From: JAIYDJ01 sp031400505
GTDB lineage: Bacteria; Pseudomonadota; Alphaproteobacteria; Rhodobacterales; Rhodobacteraceae
Direction of reading: 5' to 3'
DNA length: 64,000 nt
Assembly (NCBI GenBank): GCA_031400505.1
Contig: JANNPZ010000068.1
Span: 1-64,000, forward strand
The translations under genes and the position numbers were made by a program. The notes beneath the pieces were generated by a model, which was given only the letters and a program-made list of their open reading frames with translations, made no database searches and was not told where the DNA came from. How positions within the stretch are numbered: position 1 is the stretch's first letter; every line of letters begins with the position of its first letter. This document shows, one piece after another, positions 33,957-42,580 of the stretch.

Positions 33957-35039
33957 CTAGGTGTAGGGCCGCCATCCTGCCATGTCATGACGCAATATCG
34001 CCGCCTCTGACGCCGAAATGTTGCGCCGGGCGTATTCGCCATAAGCCTGCGGATTTTCGGCAATCGACGGCAGAAGTGCCAGCAACCCCGACCGTTGGCT
34101 GTCGTCGATCATGTCAAGGGCGGTGTTTGCCGGATGAAAACTCTCTGTCTCCAGCCCGTTGGCCCAGACAATGTTGTGTTGATCCAGCAAGATATGGATA
34201 TAGACCACCTCACGCACCGCGTGATCCACGATCACCGACAGGTCATTGACCAGATTTTCGGCGGCCACCAGAACCTCTGACGTGTTGAACAGCGCCTGCG
34301 CGGACGGCCCCTTGACCAACATGCGGTGTTGCGGGCTGACCAGAAGATCCTGATCGGGCCGCCCGGTGCCCAGTGCGCCGCTGCGAAACCGGATCGGCCG
34401 CAACTGCGGCATCGCATAAAGCCGCGCCCCCGACATCCGGCGGTGCCCGCGCCACAACACGGGTTGCGGGCCGTTGTCGCGCGTCAGGATCTGATCGCCG
34501 GGCTTCAGCGTCTCGATCTGACGCGGGCCGCAGGGTGTGGACAACCAGGTACCAGGGGTAAAACAGATCACCCCTGCCGCCGGGCGCGCCTCTGCCGCAA
34601 TCTTGTTGCGATCGATCGCGGTGCGCACCACCCACAGATCGCGGTCTGAAGGCGGCAGATCACCCATCATCATCAACAGCCGTGCGCCGCTGTCTGGAAC
34701 CGGAATGATTGTGATTGCATAGCTGTGATGGCCATCGGTGACGAGAAAGCTTTGATCCGGCAGATCGTCACCGTCGATTTCCGCAGGTGCCGCAGCAGGC
34801 GACCCCAAGGCCGCCCCCACCACCCGCCGCACCATGCGTGCCGCGCGTTTGCGTGTATCCGCAACGGCCTCGGCCCCATTCAGAATCAGCACACTCTGCG
34901 GCCCATCCACGCGAACTGCCGTGCCAGACCAACGCCACGCGGCGCCGACGGACAGAACATCCAAGGGTGCGGCCTTGAGGCCATCTAATTCTGTTTGGGT
35001 CCAGGATATCACGAACGTGCCCGAAGAGCCCGTATTCAT
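33957..35039 (-). CDS. Hint-domain protein, roseobacter type
   Basis: The 360-residue protein has a ~150-residue N-terminal region without recognised motifs (the segment FVISWTQTELDGL is N-terminal) and a Hint_2 module from about residue 158. The module starts CFTPGTWLSTPCGPRQIETL, with the Cys at the usual splice position, followed by DQILTRDNGPQPVLWRG and DLLVSPQHRMLV. It ends with HNIVWANGLETESFHP. Hint domains are related to inteins and hedgehog autoprocessing modules; whether this one cleaves itself is not known. It is upstream of, and likely co-transcribed with, the GT8 gene. Three 10-bp repeats occupy its translation start region. Confidence 0.85.
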   Translation of the reverse strand: MNTGSSGTFVISWTQTELDGLKAAPLDVLSVGAAWRWSGTAVRVDGPQSVLILNGAEAVADTRKRAARMVRRVVGAALGSPAAAPAEIDGDDLPDQSFLVTDGHHSYAITIIPVPDSGARLLMMMGDLPPSDRDLWVVRTAIDRNKIAAEARPAAGVICFTPGTWLSTPCGPRQIETLKPGDQILTRDNGPQPVLWRGHRRMSGARLYAMPQLRPIRFRSGALGTGRPDQDLLVSPQHRMLVKGPSAQALFNTSEVLVAAENLVNDLSVIVDHAVREVVYIHILLDQHNIVWANGLETESFHPANTALDMIDDSQRSGLLALLPSIAENPQAYGEYARRNISASEAAILRHDMAGWRPYT

Positions 35040-35069
35040 GCCTGTTACTGCCTGTCTCTGCCTGATCGT
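35040..35069. repeat. Three 10-bp tandem repeats at the Hint gene start
   Basis: GCCTG recurs at 35040, 35050 and 35060, giving units GCCTGTTACT, GCCTGTCTCT and GCCTGATCGT. On the coding (minus) strand the last CAGGC abuts the ATG at 35039, so the array occupies the place of the ribosome binding site. Change in copy number would alter translation spacing. Confidence 0.5.
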
Positions 35070-35174
35070 TTTTTTCTTTGTGCTCAGAGGTTAACAAGAC
35101 CTTCTTCACAAAGCTATGGCAGATCGGCAACACTGCTATTCAATTAGCGGTTTTCGGATCGAGAACCGACAGGA

Positions 35175-36086
35175 TCAGAATCGCAGGCTCAGCCCCAGCG
35201 AACCCAGAACCTGTCCCTCGGACTGTTCTTCGAATTCGGGGCCCAGATAGGTCACGCCGTAAAAGACTGACGACTTCTCACCTTGCCAGTGAAACCCTGC
35301 GCGCAGCCGGTGTCGCGTGTCGCTTGCCGTGACGGCCCCGCCATCGGGCAGGTAGTTGCTGTCGAAGACCCGCGCGATATCGCCGCCCAGCACGACACTG
35401 ACGCCCGGTTGCTGCCCCCCCGCCACGGCACGAAACCGCTGCCCGGTTCCCACGTCGCGCAGCATCAGATCCTGCTTGCCAAGGGTGCCGATCACCAGAT
35501 CGCCACCCGCCCGCACCAATGTCTCGTCTCCGGCGCGCGCCTCGATGAAGGGGCGGAACTCGACCCGGTCACCAAAGCTGAACCGCCTCGCAAACTCGGC
35601 TGTCACAGTTGGATAGACCGCGTTGTCGATCTGGGTGTCCAACGCGCCCACTTCGCCCAAACCCAGCGCACCATGCACCCAAGATTGAAAATCGCCCACC
35701 CCGGTCTGCGGCCCGACGATCACCAGATCGCCACCCAAACTCGCCTCGTAGCTGCCTAGCGCAAACTGGCTGTGCAGGCCCAAGGAGATAGCCCCGGCAT
35801 AGCGCCGGTCGATTGCGGCAGGAACCTCAAGATTTGCCGGTGCCAGCGTATCGGCGCGCAAGCGAAACTCCAGGATTTCCCCCAGCGTGCCGGGCAATTC
35901 ACCCGACCAGCGAACGCCGCGGATCCGGCTGATTGCGTAGGCCCCGGTGCGCCAGCGATCTGTGCCATCCCCGATGGCATCATTGGAAAACAACCGCCCC
36001 CAACCCAGCGTCACCCGGTCCTGCGCCGTCACGGGTGCGGACAGCAAGCTGAGATATGTTACTGCGAAAAGGGCCAACCGCATCAT
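35175..36086 (-). CDS. LpxR-like lipid A deacylase family outer-membrane protein
   Basis: The 303-residue protein has a signal peptide (MMRLALFAVTYLSLLSAPVTAQ) and then GWGRLFSNDAIGDGTDRWRTGAY, the N-terminal signature of the LpxR/DUF2219 beta-barrel with the conserved Asn-Asp pair at residues 35-36. The rest alternates hydrophobic residues as expected of outer membrane strands and ends in Phe (LGSLGLSLRF), typical for BAM recognition. A mid-sequence WVHGALGLGE offers a His and Glu, but their spacing is one residue longer than in Salmonella LpxR, so catalytic activity is not certain. GAGGT precedes the ATG at 36086. Confidence 0.78.
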   Translation of the reverse strand: MMRLALFAVTYLSLLSAPVTAQDRVTLGWGRLFSNDAIGDGTDRWRTGAYAISRIRGVRWSGELPGTLGEILEFRLRADTLAPANLEVPAAIDRRYAGAISLGLHSQFALGSYEASLGGDLVIVGPQTGVGDFQSWVHGALGLGEVGALDTQIDNAVYPTVTAEFARRFSFGDRVEFRPFIEARAGDETLVRAGGDLVIGTLGKQDLMLRDVGTGQRFRAVAGGQQPGVSVVLGGDIARVFDSNYLPDGGAVTASDTRHRLRAGFHWQGEKSSVFYGVTYLGPEFEEQSEGQVLGSLGLSLRF

Positions 36087-36299
36087 CGCATCTACCTCTA
36101 CCAGCCGACTATGCAGCCAAAACTTAACCGCAGATCGCCCCGCAAACAACCACGGGCCGCAACAAGGGACCCGAGTGTTACATCAAAAGCGCCCTGTAGC
36201 TACCTGTTCTGTTGCAGGATTTCGATGTGACCCAGGCTGCGCAATGGCGCCAGGGCGCACCAGACGCACGCGAAGGGCAGCAAAAGCGCGCAGGGCAGA

Positions 36300-36941
36300 T
36301 CAGGTCAAAGGCGTGACGTGCTGCAAGCACCCGTCGGCCAGTGGCCGTTGCAGGTTGCGGGCCTGCGCCCATGGGGCGGCCAACCAATCCTGCCATTCGG
36401 CGGGTTCTGCAAGGATGACCGGCATCGCCTTGGGATGGACTGCGGCGACCTCGGTGTTCGGCTGCGTCGTCAAGAAGGCGAAAAGATCGTCCGTGGTCTG
36501 TCCATCCTTGAGCTTGCGTACCGATGTCCAGCCCGGCACGCAAATGCCGGCAAAGAACGCGGGCCGATCGCCGATCATGCTGAACCAGGCGTTCTGCCGA
36601 GGGACCGTGCCGTCCTGCGGCTCGGCAAAGCGATCAAACGGCACAAGACACCGGTGCGCCGGTCCGAGCCAGCGTCGCCAGTGCAACGAGTCTGTATTTC
36701 GTACATTGGTCACACCGCGATCGGTTTTCTTGCCCACCAGAAACTGCGGCGGCGTCGGCAAGCCCCAGCGTGCCCGCTGCAAGACCATCCCCGCCGCTGT
36801 CTGCCGCAGGATCGGCGCTGTGTAGTCGGGATAAACCTCTGCCTGCGCGGGCAGATTGCCTGCGAGGTCGATCACCTCTGCGGGCGCGAACAAGGCACGT
36901 ATGGCGTCCTGCGGTCGGGTCTGGGTGTACAGGTTGCACAT
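36300..36941 (-). CDS. SRAP (YedK/HMCES) family protein, divergent
   Basis: The 213-residue protein starts MCNLY, so that Cys2 is the residue that forms the DNA-protein crosslink at abasic sites in YedK after removal of Met. The family's C-terminal HPKAMPVIL (His active-site region) is near residue 170, and the middle has TNVRNTDSLHWR where YedK has an AR-A-E motif. The usual FYEW segment is RFAEPQDG here, keeping the Glu but losing the aromatic residues. It belongs to a divergent SRAP group. No LexA-type operator was found in the upstream bases. Confidence 0.85.
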   Translation of the reverse strand: MCNLYTQTRPQDAIRALFAPAEVIDLAGNLPAQAEVYPDYTAPILRQTAAGMVLQRARWGLPTPPQFLVGKKTDRGVTNVRNTDSLHWRRWLGPAHRCLVPFDRFAEPQDGTVPRQNAWFSMIGDRPAFFAGICVPGWTSVRKLKDGQTTDDLFAFLTTQPNTEVAAVHPKAMPVILAEPAEWQDWLAAPWAQARNLQRPLADGCLQHVTPLT

Positions 36942-37051
36942 GTTCGCTCAATGCTTACCGGCGCAAACGTCCCATCCTGCGACCAGCTTTTCAACCCGAT
37001 TCTCGGGGAATTCGCGGTCCGGACACCTCTTTCATCATACCGAAGCAGAAA

Positions 37052-37080
37052 GGGCGGGGCATCTTTGCGATGCCCCGCCC
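37052..37080 (-). terminator. Intrinsic terminator of the MFS gene
   Basis: A 12-bp stem (GGGCGGGGCATC pairing with GATGCCCCGCCC) with a 5-base loop lies 22 bases after the MFS stop. On the minus strand it runs into TTTCTGCTT. The strength and T-rich tail make it a good terminator for the acs-adk-MFS side. Confidence 0.78.
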
Positions 37081-37102
37081 CAATCAAGTCTTCGATGTCA
37101 GA

Positions 37103-39193
37103 TCACTTTGCGTCGTCGGCAAAGATGTTCTTCTTGTGGGTGTCGCCCGGAACAAAGATCGCCCCGATCACCACGGTCATCACCGCAACCACGATCGCGT
37201 ACCACAGGCCGGCGTAGATGTTGCCCGACTGCGCCGAGATGGCGAAGGCGGTGGCGGGCAGCAGCCCCCCGAACCAGCCGTTGCCGATGTGGTAGGGCAA
37301 GGACAGACCCGAGTAGCGGATACGGGTCGGGAACAGTTCCACCAGCATGGCGGCGATCGGGCCGTACACCATCGTCACCAGGATGATGAGGTAAGTCAGG
37401 ATGGCCACGATTGTCAGCTTCTGAGCGTTGAAGATGTCAAAGAAGTTGGCAGCCTTGGCAACAGTAGTGTTGTCCTTGGCGATCAGCGGATACCCCGCCG
37501 CCGACAGGGCGTCGTTCAGGCCTTTCTCAAAGGCGGCCTTAACGCCGTTCTCTTTGGCCAAGGTGGCCGCAGCCGCATCGTAATCCGCCAGAACATCAGC
37601 CGGGACAACGCCCCGCGCCGCGTCAAGCGCTGCTTGCGCCGGAGCGATGGCGGCAGTTGCGGTGGCGAGAGCAGTCTTGGTTGCCGACTTGGCGGCGTCG
37701 TCGGTGCCGGCTTCGGCCGCCTTGAACGCCTTGTCGGCGGTTGCGGCAACGGCTTTGGCAGCCGTCATCGCCTTTTCGGCACCTGCCAGCGCGGTCATTG
37801 CAGCCGCGTCAATGCCGGTCTTGACCTCTTCCAGCGCCGCTTTGGCGTCGGCGATGGCCTTCGTGTTTACGCTTGCATCATACGCGACGATCTCCGTGTC
37901 GCCAACTTTGACCGATGCAACCGTACCGGCGGGGGCATCAACCGTGGTCGAGTTCACCGAAGTCCGCGACAGTTGCGCTTTCACGATGTCGCAGGCGTTG
38001 GTGAATTTCACCGTGCCGGTCGGGTTGAACTGGAACGAGCAGTCCTCCGGATCGGCGGTCACCACAACCGGGGTCTGCTGGGCTGCGTGCAGGGCCGGGT
38101 TGGCGGTTTTGGTCAGCAGCGTGAACGTCGGGAAGTAGGTGAGGGCGGCGATCAGGCAGCCTGCCAGGATGATCGGCTTGCGACCGATCTTGTCGGACAG
38201 CGACCCGAAGAAGATGAAGCCACCGGTGCCCAGGATCAACGACCACGCCACCAGAACGTTGGCGGTAAAGCTGTCAACCCGGATCACGTTCTGCATGAAG
38301 AAGAGTGCATAGAACTGGCCCGAGTACCAGACGACGGCTTGACCGGCGGTCAGACCGAACAGCGCGATCAGGGCGATCTTGCCGTTCTTCCAGGTACCGA
38401 ATGCCTCACGCAGCGGGGCTTTCGATGCCGCACCCTCTTCCTTCATTTTCTTGAAGGCGGGGGATTCGTTCATCTGCAACCGGATGTAGAGAGAGATCAG
38501 AAGCAGGAAGATCGAGCCGAGGAATGGAATGCGCCAGCCCCAGGCGTTGAACGCCTTCATCATCTCGGGCGAGCCGTCGGCCAGCGTCTTGGCAACGCCT
38601 GCGGCATCCAGAACCGGCTGGTCCGGGTAGTTGCCGTTTACATAGCCCTGTACCATCAGAATGACGACCAGCGACAGCAACAGTCCCAGCGTTGCCGTGG
38701 TCTGGATGAAGGCGGTGAAGTAGCCGCGCTGATTGGCGGGCGCATGTTCGGCCACATAAACTGCCGCGCCACCATACTCGCCACCCAGGGCCAGACCCTG
38801 CAACATCCGCAGCGCAATCAGGATGATCGGTGCCGTAACGCCCCAGGCCTGATAGCCGGGCAACAGGCCAACGAGGAAGGTCGAAAGACCCATGATCAGG
38901 ATCGTCGCAAGGAACGTGTATTTCCGCCCGATGATGTCGCCCATGGCACCAAAGAACAGTGCGCCGAACGGACGGACGAGGAAGCCGGCAGCAAAAGCCA
39001 GCAGCGCAAACACGTTGCGCGTCGCTTCGGGGAAGGCGGTAAAGAACTGCGCCCCGATGATCGCCGCAAGGCTGCCGTACAGGTAGAAGTCGTACCATTC
39101 GAAAATCGTCCCGGCGGAAGAAGCAAGGATAACCTTCTTCTCTTCTCCCGTCATCGGACGCGAGCGGATGCTCGCATCTGCCAAGTTAGCCAT
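37103..39193 (-). CDS. MFS transporter (metabolite:H+ symporter type) with a large periplasmic insertion
   Basis: The 696-residue protein has twelve predicted membrane helices of the MHS subfamily, with the A-loop motif GAMGDIIGRK after helix 2 and its repeat GSLSDKIGRK after helix 8. Such transporters carry organic acids or osmolytes with protons. Between helix 9 and helix 10 (about residues 363-592) a 230-residue segment is inserted, predicted to be periplasmic. It has two Cys (EDCSFQF, NACDIV) and a long Ala/Lys/Thr helical stretch that looks like a coiled coil. Usual members are ~430-550 aa. GGAGG precedes the ATG at 39193. It lies 120 bases after adk. Substrate unknown. Confidence 0.88.
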   Translation of the reverse strand: MANLADASIRSRPMTGEEKKVILASSAGTIFEWYDFYLYGSLAAIIGAQFFTAFPEATRNVFALLAFAAGFLVRPFGALFFGAMGDIIGRKYTFLATILIMGLSTFLVGLLPGYQAWGVTAPIILIALRMLQGLALGGEYGGAAVYVAEHAPANQRGYFTAFIQTTATLGLLLSLVVILMVQGYVNGNYPDQPVLDAAGVAKTLADGSPEMMKAFNAWGWRIPFLGSIFLLLISLYIRLQMNESPAFKKMKEEGAASKAPLREAFGTWKNGKIALIALFGLTAGQAVVWYSGQFYALFFMQNVIRVDSFTANVLVAWSLILGTGGFIFFGSLSDKIGRKPIILAGCLIAALTYFPTFTLLTKTANPALHAAQQTPVVVTADPEDCSFQFNPTGTVKFTNACDIVKAQLSRTSVNSTTVDAPAGTVASVKVGDTEIVAYDASVNTKAIADAKAALEEVKTGIDAAAMTALAGAEKAMTAAKAVAATADKAFKAAEAGTDDAAKSATKTALATATAAIAPAQAALDAARGVVPADVLADYDAAAATLAKENGVKAAFEKGLNDALSAAGYPLIAKDNTTVAKAANFFDIFNAQKLTIVAILTYLIILVTMVYGPIAAMLVELFPTRIRYSGLSLPYHIGNGWFGGLLPATAFAISAQSGNIYAGLWYAIVVAVMTVVIGAIFVPGDTHKKNIFADDAK

Positions 39194-39313
39194 TCGGCAT
39201 TCCTCCATGTTGTCCGGCCCGAAGGTCCGGTTCCCAGTCTGTTTCCAACCCGCAACCACCTCGCTGAATGGCTGCCCCTTTCCCGCTCTGCCCCTCAACG
39301 GGCAGAACCCTTG

Positions 39314-39976
39314 TCACGCCGTCAGCTGCGTCACTGCGGCGCGAAGCGTTGCCTGGATGTCGTCGATGGGTCCCATCGCATCGATCCGTTGCAGCACGCC
39401 GCGGCCGTCGTAATAGCTGATCAGCGGTGCTGTCTGGGCGTGATATGCCACCAGCCTGTCGCGCACCGTTTCGGCATTGTCGTCAGCACGACGCTTGAAG
39501 GTCGTGCCGCCGCATTTGTCGCAAACCCCTGCAAACGCAGGCGGTTTGAACGCATCATGATAGCCTTCGCCGCAGGTCCCGCAGGTGTAGCGGCCAGAGA
39601 TACGGCCCACCATCGCGGCATCGTCCACCTCAAGGCTGATCGCGGCGGTCACGCGGGATCCTGCATCCGCGAGCAAAGCATCCAGCGCCACCGCTTGACC
39701 TTCGGTCCGCGGAAAGCCGTCCAGAACGACACCCGAGGCCACGTCCGGCTGTGCCATACGGTCGCGCAGGATCGCCAGCACGATCTCGTCGCTGACCAGC
39801 CCGCCCGCCTGCATCACCGACTTTGCCTGCGCGCCTGCCGCCGTACCCGCAGCCACCGCCGCCCGCAACAGATCGCCGGTTGATAGCTGAACCAGACCGA
39901 AGTCCGTCTCCAGCATCCGCGCCTGCGTGCCTTTGCCGGCACCCGGCGGCCCCAGAAGGATCAGAACCGGACCCAC
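39314..39976 (-). CDS. adk: Adenylate kinase
   Basis: The 220-residue enzyme converts ATP and AMP to two ADP. The P-loop GPPGAGKGT is at residues 9-17, the AMP site STGDLLRAA near 32-40, and the LDGFPRT motif near 85-91. A long-form LID carries four cysteines (YTCGTCGEGY, VCDKCGGT) and probably binds zinc. The start is GTG at 39976, 4 bases after the acs stop. Pairing with acs makes metabolic sense, since acetyl-CoA synthetase releases AMP. Confidence 0.96.
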   Translation of the reverse strand: MGPVLILLGPPGAGKGTQARMLETDFGLVQLSTGDLLRAAVAAGTAAGAQAKSVMQAGGLVSDEIVLAILRDRMAQPDVASGVVLDGFPRTEGQAVALDALLADAGSRVTAAISLEVDDAAMVGRISGRYTCGTCGEGYHDAFKPPAFAGVCDKCGGTTFKRRADDNAETVRDRLVAYHAQTAPLISYYDGRGVLQRIDAMGPIDDIQATLRAAVTQLTA

Positions 39977-39980
39977 GCCC

Positions 39981-41945
39981 CTAGCCCTTGTTGGCGCGGT
40001 TGGCGATCAGATCATCGACCACCGAAGGATCGGCCAGCGTCGAGGTATCGCCCAACGCCCCGAAGTCGTTCTCGGCGATCTTGCGCAGGATACGGCGCAT
40101 GATCTTGCCCGACCGGGTCTTTGGCAGACCTGGCGCCCACTGGATCAGGTCGGGCGAGGCGATCGGACCGATCTGGGTGCGCACCCATTTCACCAGTTCC
40201 ACGCGCAGCGCCTCGTCCGGTGCAAGCCCGTTCATCAACGTAACATAGGCATAGATCCCCTGCCCCTTGATCTCGTGCGGGTATCCCACCACGGCAGCCT
40301 CGGCGACCTTGGGATGTGCCACCAGTGCGGATTCCACTTCCGCTGTGCCCATCCGGTGACCCGAAACGTTGATCACGTCATCTACCCGGCCGGTGATCCA
40401 GTAGTCGCCATCCGCGTCGCGGCGGCAGCCGTCGCCAGTGAAGTAATAGCCGGGATACTGGCTGAAATAGGCCTCTTCGAACCGGGCATGATCGCCCCAC
40501 AGGGTCCGCATCATGCCAGGCCAGCTGTCGGTGATGCACAGCACGCCCTCGGCCACGGTCTCTTCTTGCAGTTTCGCCGTCGCAGGGTCCAGAACCACGG
40601 GCTTCACCCCGAAGAACGGTTTGGTCGCCGACCCCGGCTTGGCCGCGATGGCACCCGGCAGGCCGGTGATCATGTGACCGCCGGTTTCGGTCTGCCAGAA
40701 CGTATCGACGATCGGACAGCGGCCCTTGCCGACATGGGTGTTGTACCAGTTCCACGCCTCGGGGTTGATCGGCTCGCCGACCGACCCCAGCAGCTTCAGG
40801 CTGCTCAGGTCATGCTTTTCGACAAAGGACGTGCCCATCGCCATCAGCGCGCGGATCGCCGTCGGGGCGGTGTAGAACTGGTTGACCTTGTGCTTGGCGC
40901 ACACCTCCCAGAACCGGCCGGCATCGGGATAGGTCGGAACCCCTTCGAACATCACTGTGGTGGCCCCGTTCGCCAGCGGCCCATAGATGATGTAGCTGTG
41001 CCCGGTCACCCAACCGACATCTGCCGTGCACCAGAAGATGTCGCCGTCGTGATAATCAAACGTCAACTGATGCGTCATCGCGGCGTAGACCAGATAGCCA
41101 CCGCTGGTGTGAACCACCCCCTTGGGTCGGCCCGTCGACCCCGAGGTATAAAGAATGAACAGCGGATCTTCGGCCCCCATCTCGACATAGGGGCAATAGG
41201 GCTTGGCCTCGGCCATCTCGGCGCGCAGGTCAAAGTCGCGGCCATTGACCCAGGTCGTCTGGTCGCCGGTATGCTTGACCACCAGGCACTTGACGCGGTC
41301 GCTGGTGTGCAAAAGCGCCATGTCGGTGTTGTCCTTCAGCCCGGTCTTGCGTCCGCCACGGGGTGCCCAATCGGCGGTGATCACCAATTTGGCGTCGCAA
41401 TCGTTGATCCGGTTGGCCAGCGCATCGGGTGAAAAGCCGGCAAAGACCACGGAATGGATTGCGCCGATCCGCGCACAGGCAAGCATCGCATAGGCCGCCT
41501 CCGGGATCATCGGCAGATACAGCACCACCCGGTCGCCCTTCTTGACACCGTGTGATTTCAGCACGTTGGCCAGCCTGCAGGTCTGCTCCAGAAGTTGCGC
41601 ATAGGTGATGTGCATTGCCGGGGTTTGCGGGCTGTCTGGCTCCCAGATGATCGCGGTCTGGTTGGCGCGGGTGATCATGTGGCGGTCGATGCAGTTGGCG
41701 CTGACGTTCAGCGTGCCATCCTCGAACCACTTGATCGACACTTTCCCAAGATCGAAAGTCGAGTCCTTGACCTTCGTGTAGTCCCGGATCCAGTCAACCC
41801 GCTGCCCTTCGGCGCGCCAGAACGCAACCGGATCTTCAACCGAGGCCGCATAGCCTGCCGAGTATCCCGCAGCATCGACATGCGCATCCGACAACAAAGC
41901 CGAACCTGCCAAATAACCGCCGCCCGCCGCACCGATGTCTGTCAC
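39981..41945 (-). CDS. acs: Acetyl-CoA synthetase
   Basis: The 654-residue enzyme activates acetate with ATP and CoA through acetyl-AMP. The adenylate-forming motifs are intact: YTSGSTGRPKGV near residue 262, DTFWQTETGG near 411, YFTGDGCRRDADGDYWITGRVDD near 490, and the C-terminal acetylation-site region PKTRSGKIMRR with the catalytic Lys. The start is decided by the ribosome binding site: AAGGAG touches the ATG at 41951 but lies 6 bases before the GTG at 41945, so GTG is used. The last residues lead into adk four bases on. The upstream region is AT-rich with a 14-bp inverted repeat. Confidence 0.96.
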   Translation of the reverse strand: MTDIGAAGGGYLAGSALLSDAHVDAAGYSAGYAASVEDPVAFWRAEGQRVDWIRDYTKVKDSTFDLGKVSIKWFEDGTLNVSANCIDRHMITRANQTAIIWEPDSPQTPAMHITYAQLLEQTCRLANVLKSHGVKKGDRVVLYLPMIPEAAYAMLACARIGAIHSVVFAGFSPDALANRINDCDAKLVITADWAPRGGRKTGLKDNTDMALLHTSDRVKCLVVKHTGDQTTWVNGRDFDLRAEMAEAKPYCPYVEMGAEDPLFILYTSGSTGRPKGVVHTSGGYLVYAAMTHQLTFDYHDGDIFWCTADVGWVTGHSYIIYGPLANGATTVMFEGVPTYPDAGRFWEVCAKHKVNQFYTAPTAIRALMAMGTSFVEKHDLSSLKLLGSVGEPINPEAWNWYNTHVGKGRCPIVDTFWQTETGGHMITGLPGAIAAKPGSATKPFFGVKPVVLDPATAKLQEETVAEGVLCITDSWPGMMRTLWGDHARFEEAYFSQYPGYYFTGDGCRRDADGDYWITGRVDDVINVSGHRMGTAEVESALVAHPKVAEAAVVGYPHEIKGQGIYAYVTLMNGLAPDEALRVELVKWVRTQIGPIASPDLIQWAPGLPKTRSGKIMRRILRKIAENDFGALGDTSTLADPSVVDDLIANRANKG

Positions 41946-42520
41946 TGGCATCTCCTTGAGTTTCGCGGTCACGCCGCCTGTGTGCCCGCCTGAAAACCTG
42001 TGCGAGCTGTGTCTCGTCCGACCATAGATGATTTGCAAAGAAAGTGCTAACCATAAATGATTGCTGTATTTTTATGTAAATTTATTTACTGCATTAGTAG
42101 TCAACTCTGAAAACAAGCTGAAAATTCACAAAGAAATGACAGTCTTGTGAACTGCGCTGATGGACCGCGTCGGTGCGGGAATGCAGTACCTTGAACATTT
42201 TCGCAAATCCGTATCGGGCCGAGGGAAACTGCGGGTTCAAGCTGCACTTCCCTGCCGGCAAGCCGCACTGATTCGGCAAGGCTCGGCGTGGATCATGCAG
42301 CCGTCGGTTCATCGCCTTCGGTCTGCCTTTGCCGGTGTCGGAAAGCCCGCCTCGCAAAGTGCAGAAGTTTGCAGTCAACGGCGCGTTGGTTTGCTGTTTG
42401 GTCAACCGCCCGCCGACCTTGCGCGGGCACATTCGTCATCGGGGAACAGTGCCTTGGGGAAGGACGCGGATTTTGCAAAATAGCCCTTCCCAATTTCCTT
42501 GCGGCCCGTATACATGATCC
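41946..42520. other. Divergent regulatory region between acs and the leuA leader
   Basis: This 575-base spacer contains an unusually AT-rich block (about 42040-42130). Within it are GTAAAT-TT-ATTTAC, a 14-bp inverted repeat at 42076-42089, and on the minus strand a TTGACT hexamer (42099-42104) that could be the acs -35, although no good -10 is spaced 17 bp from it. The remainder, 42140-42500, has short open frames on both strands but none with a binding site or family-like sequence. The leuA-side promoter is at its right end. Confidence 0.5.
42509..42514 (+). promoter_or_regulatory. Candidate -10 element of the leuA leader transcript
   Basis: TATACA lies 6 bases before the ATG of the leucine leader peptide. 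With normal -10 to start spacing the transcript would begin at or next to that ATG, giving a leaderless mRNA, and no ribosome binding site is present there. The -35 region (CTTCCC at 42486) is weak. Confidence 0.45.
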
Positions 42521-42580
42521 ATGGTTCATGTTTCATCTCTCGCCGCTTTGCGTGGCTTGCTGCCTCTTACGCGCCTCTGA
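42521..42580 (+). CDS. leuL: Leucine-rich leader peptide of leuA
   Basis: The 19-codon frame encodes MVHVSSLAALRGLLPLTRL, with six leucines in 19 residues and a stop at 42578-42580, 74 bases before leuA. Leucine codons are CTC, TTG, TTG, CTG, CTT and CTC, the last one inside the first arm of the downstream hairpin. This is the layout of a ribosome-mediated attenuator: slow decoding at low leucyl-tRNA would hold the ribosome over that arm. There is no Shine-Dalgarno site, and the position of the -10 box suggests leaderless translation. The frame differs from the leuA frame. Confidence 0.7.
   Translation: MVHVSSLAALRGLLPLTRL

Noticed and set aside
36942..36975. Possible LexA (GTTC-N7-GTTC) box upstream of the SRAP gene
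   Set aside because: Only the first half-site matches (GTTC then GCTT after seven bases), too weak to call.
36770..39883. A 1,037-codon plus-strand open frame opposite the MFS and adk genes
   Set aside because: It is antisense to two genes with clear family motifs, has no recognisable domain and is His/Arg/Gly/Gln-rich, as expected of an antisense shadow in GC-rich DNA.
42094..42483. Small open frames on both strands between acs and leuA
   Set aside because: No ribosome binding sites, overlapping each other on opposite strands, and no family-like sequence.
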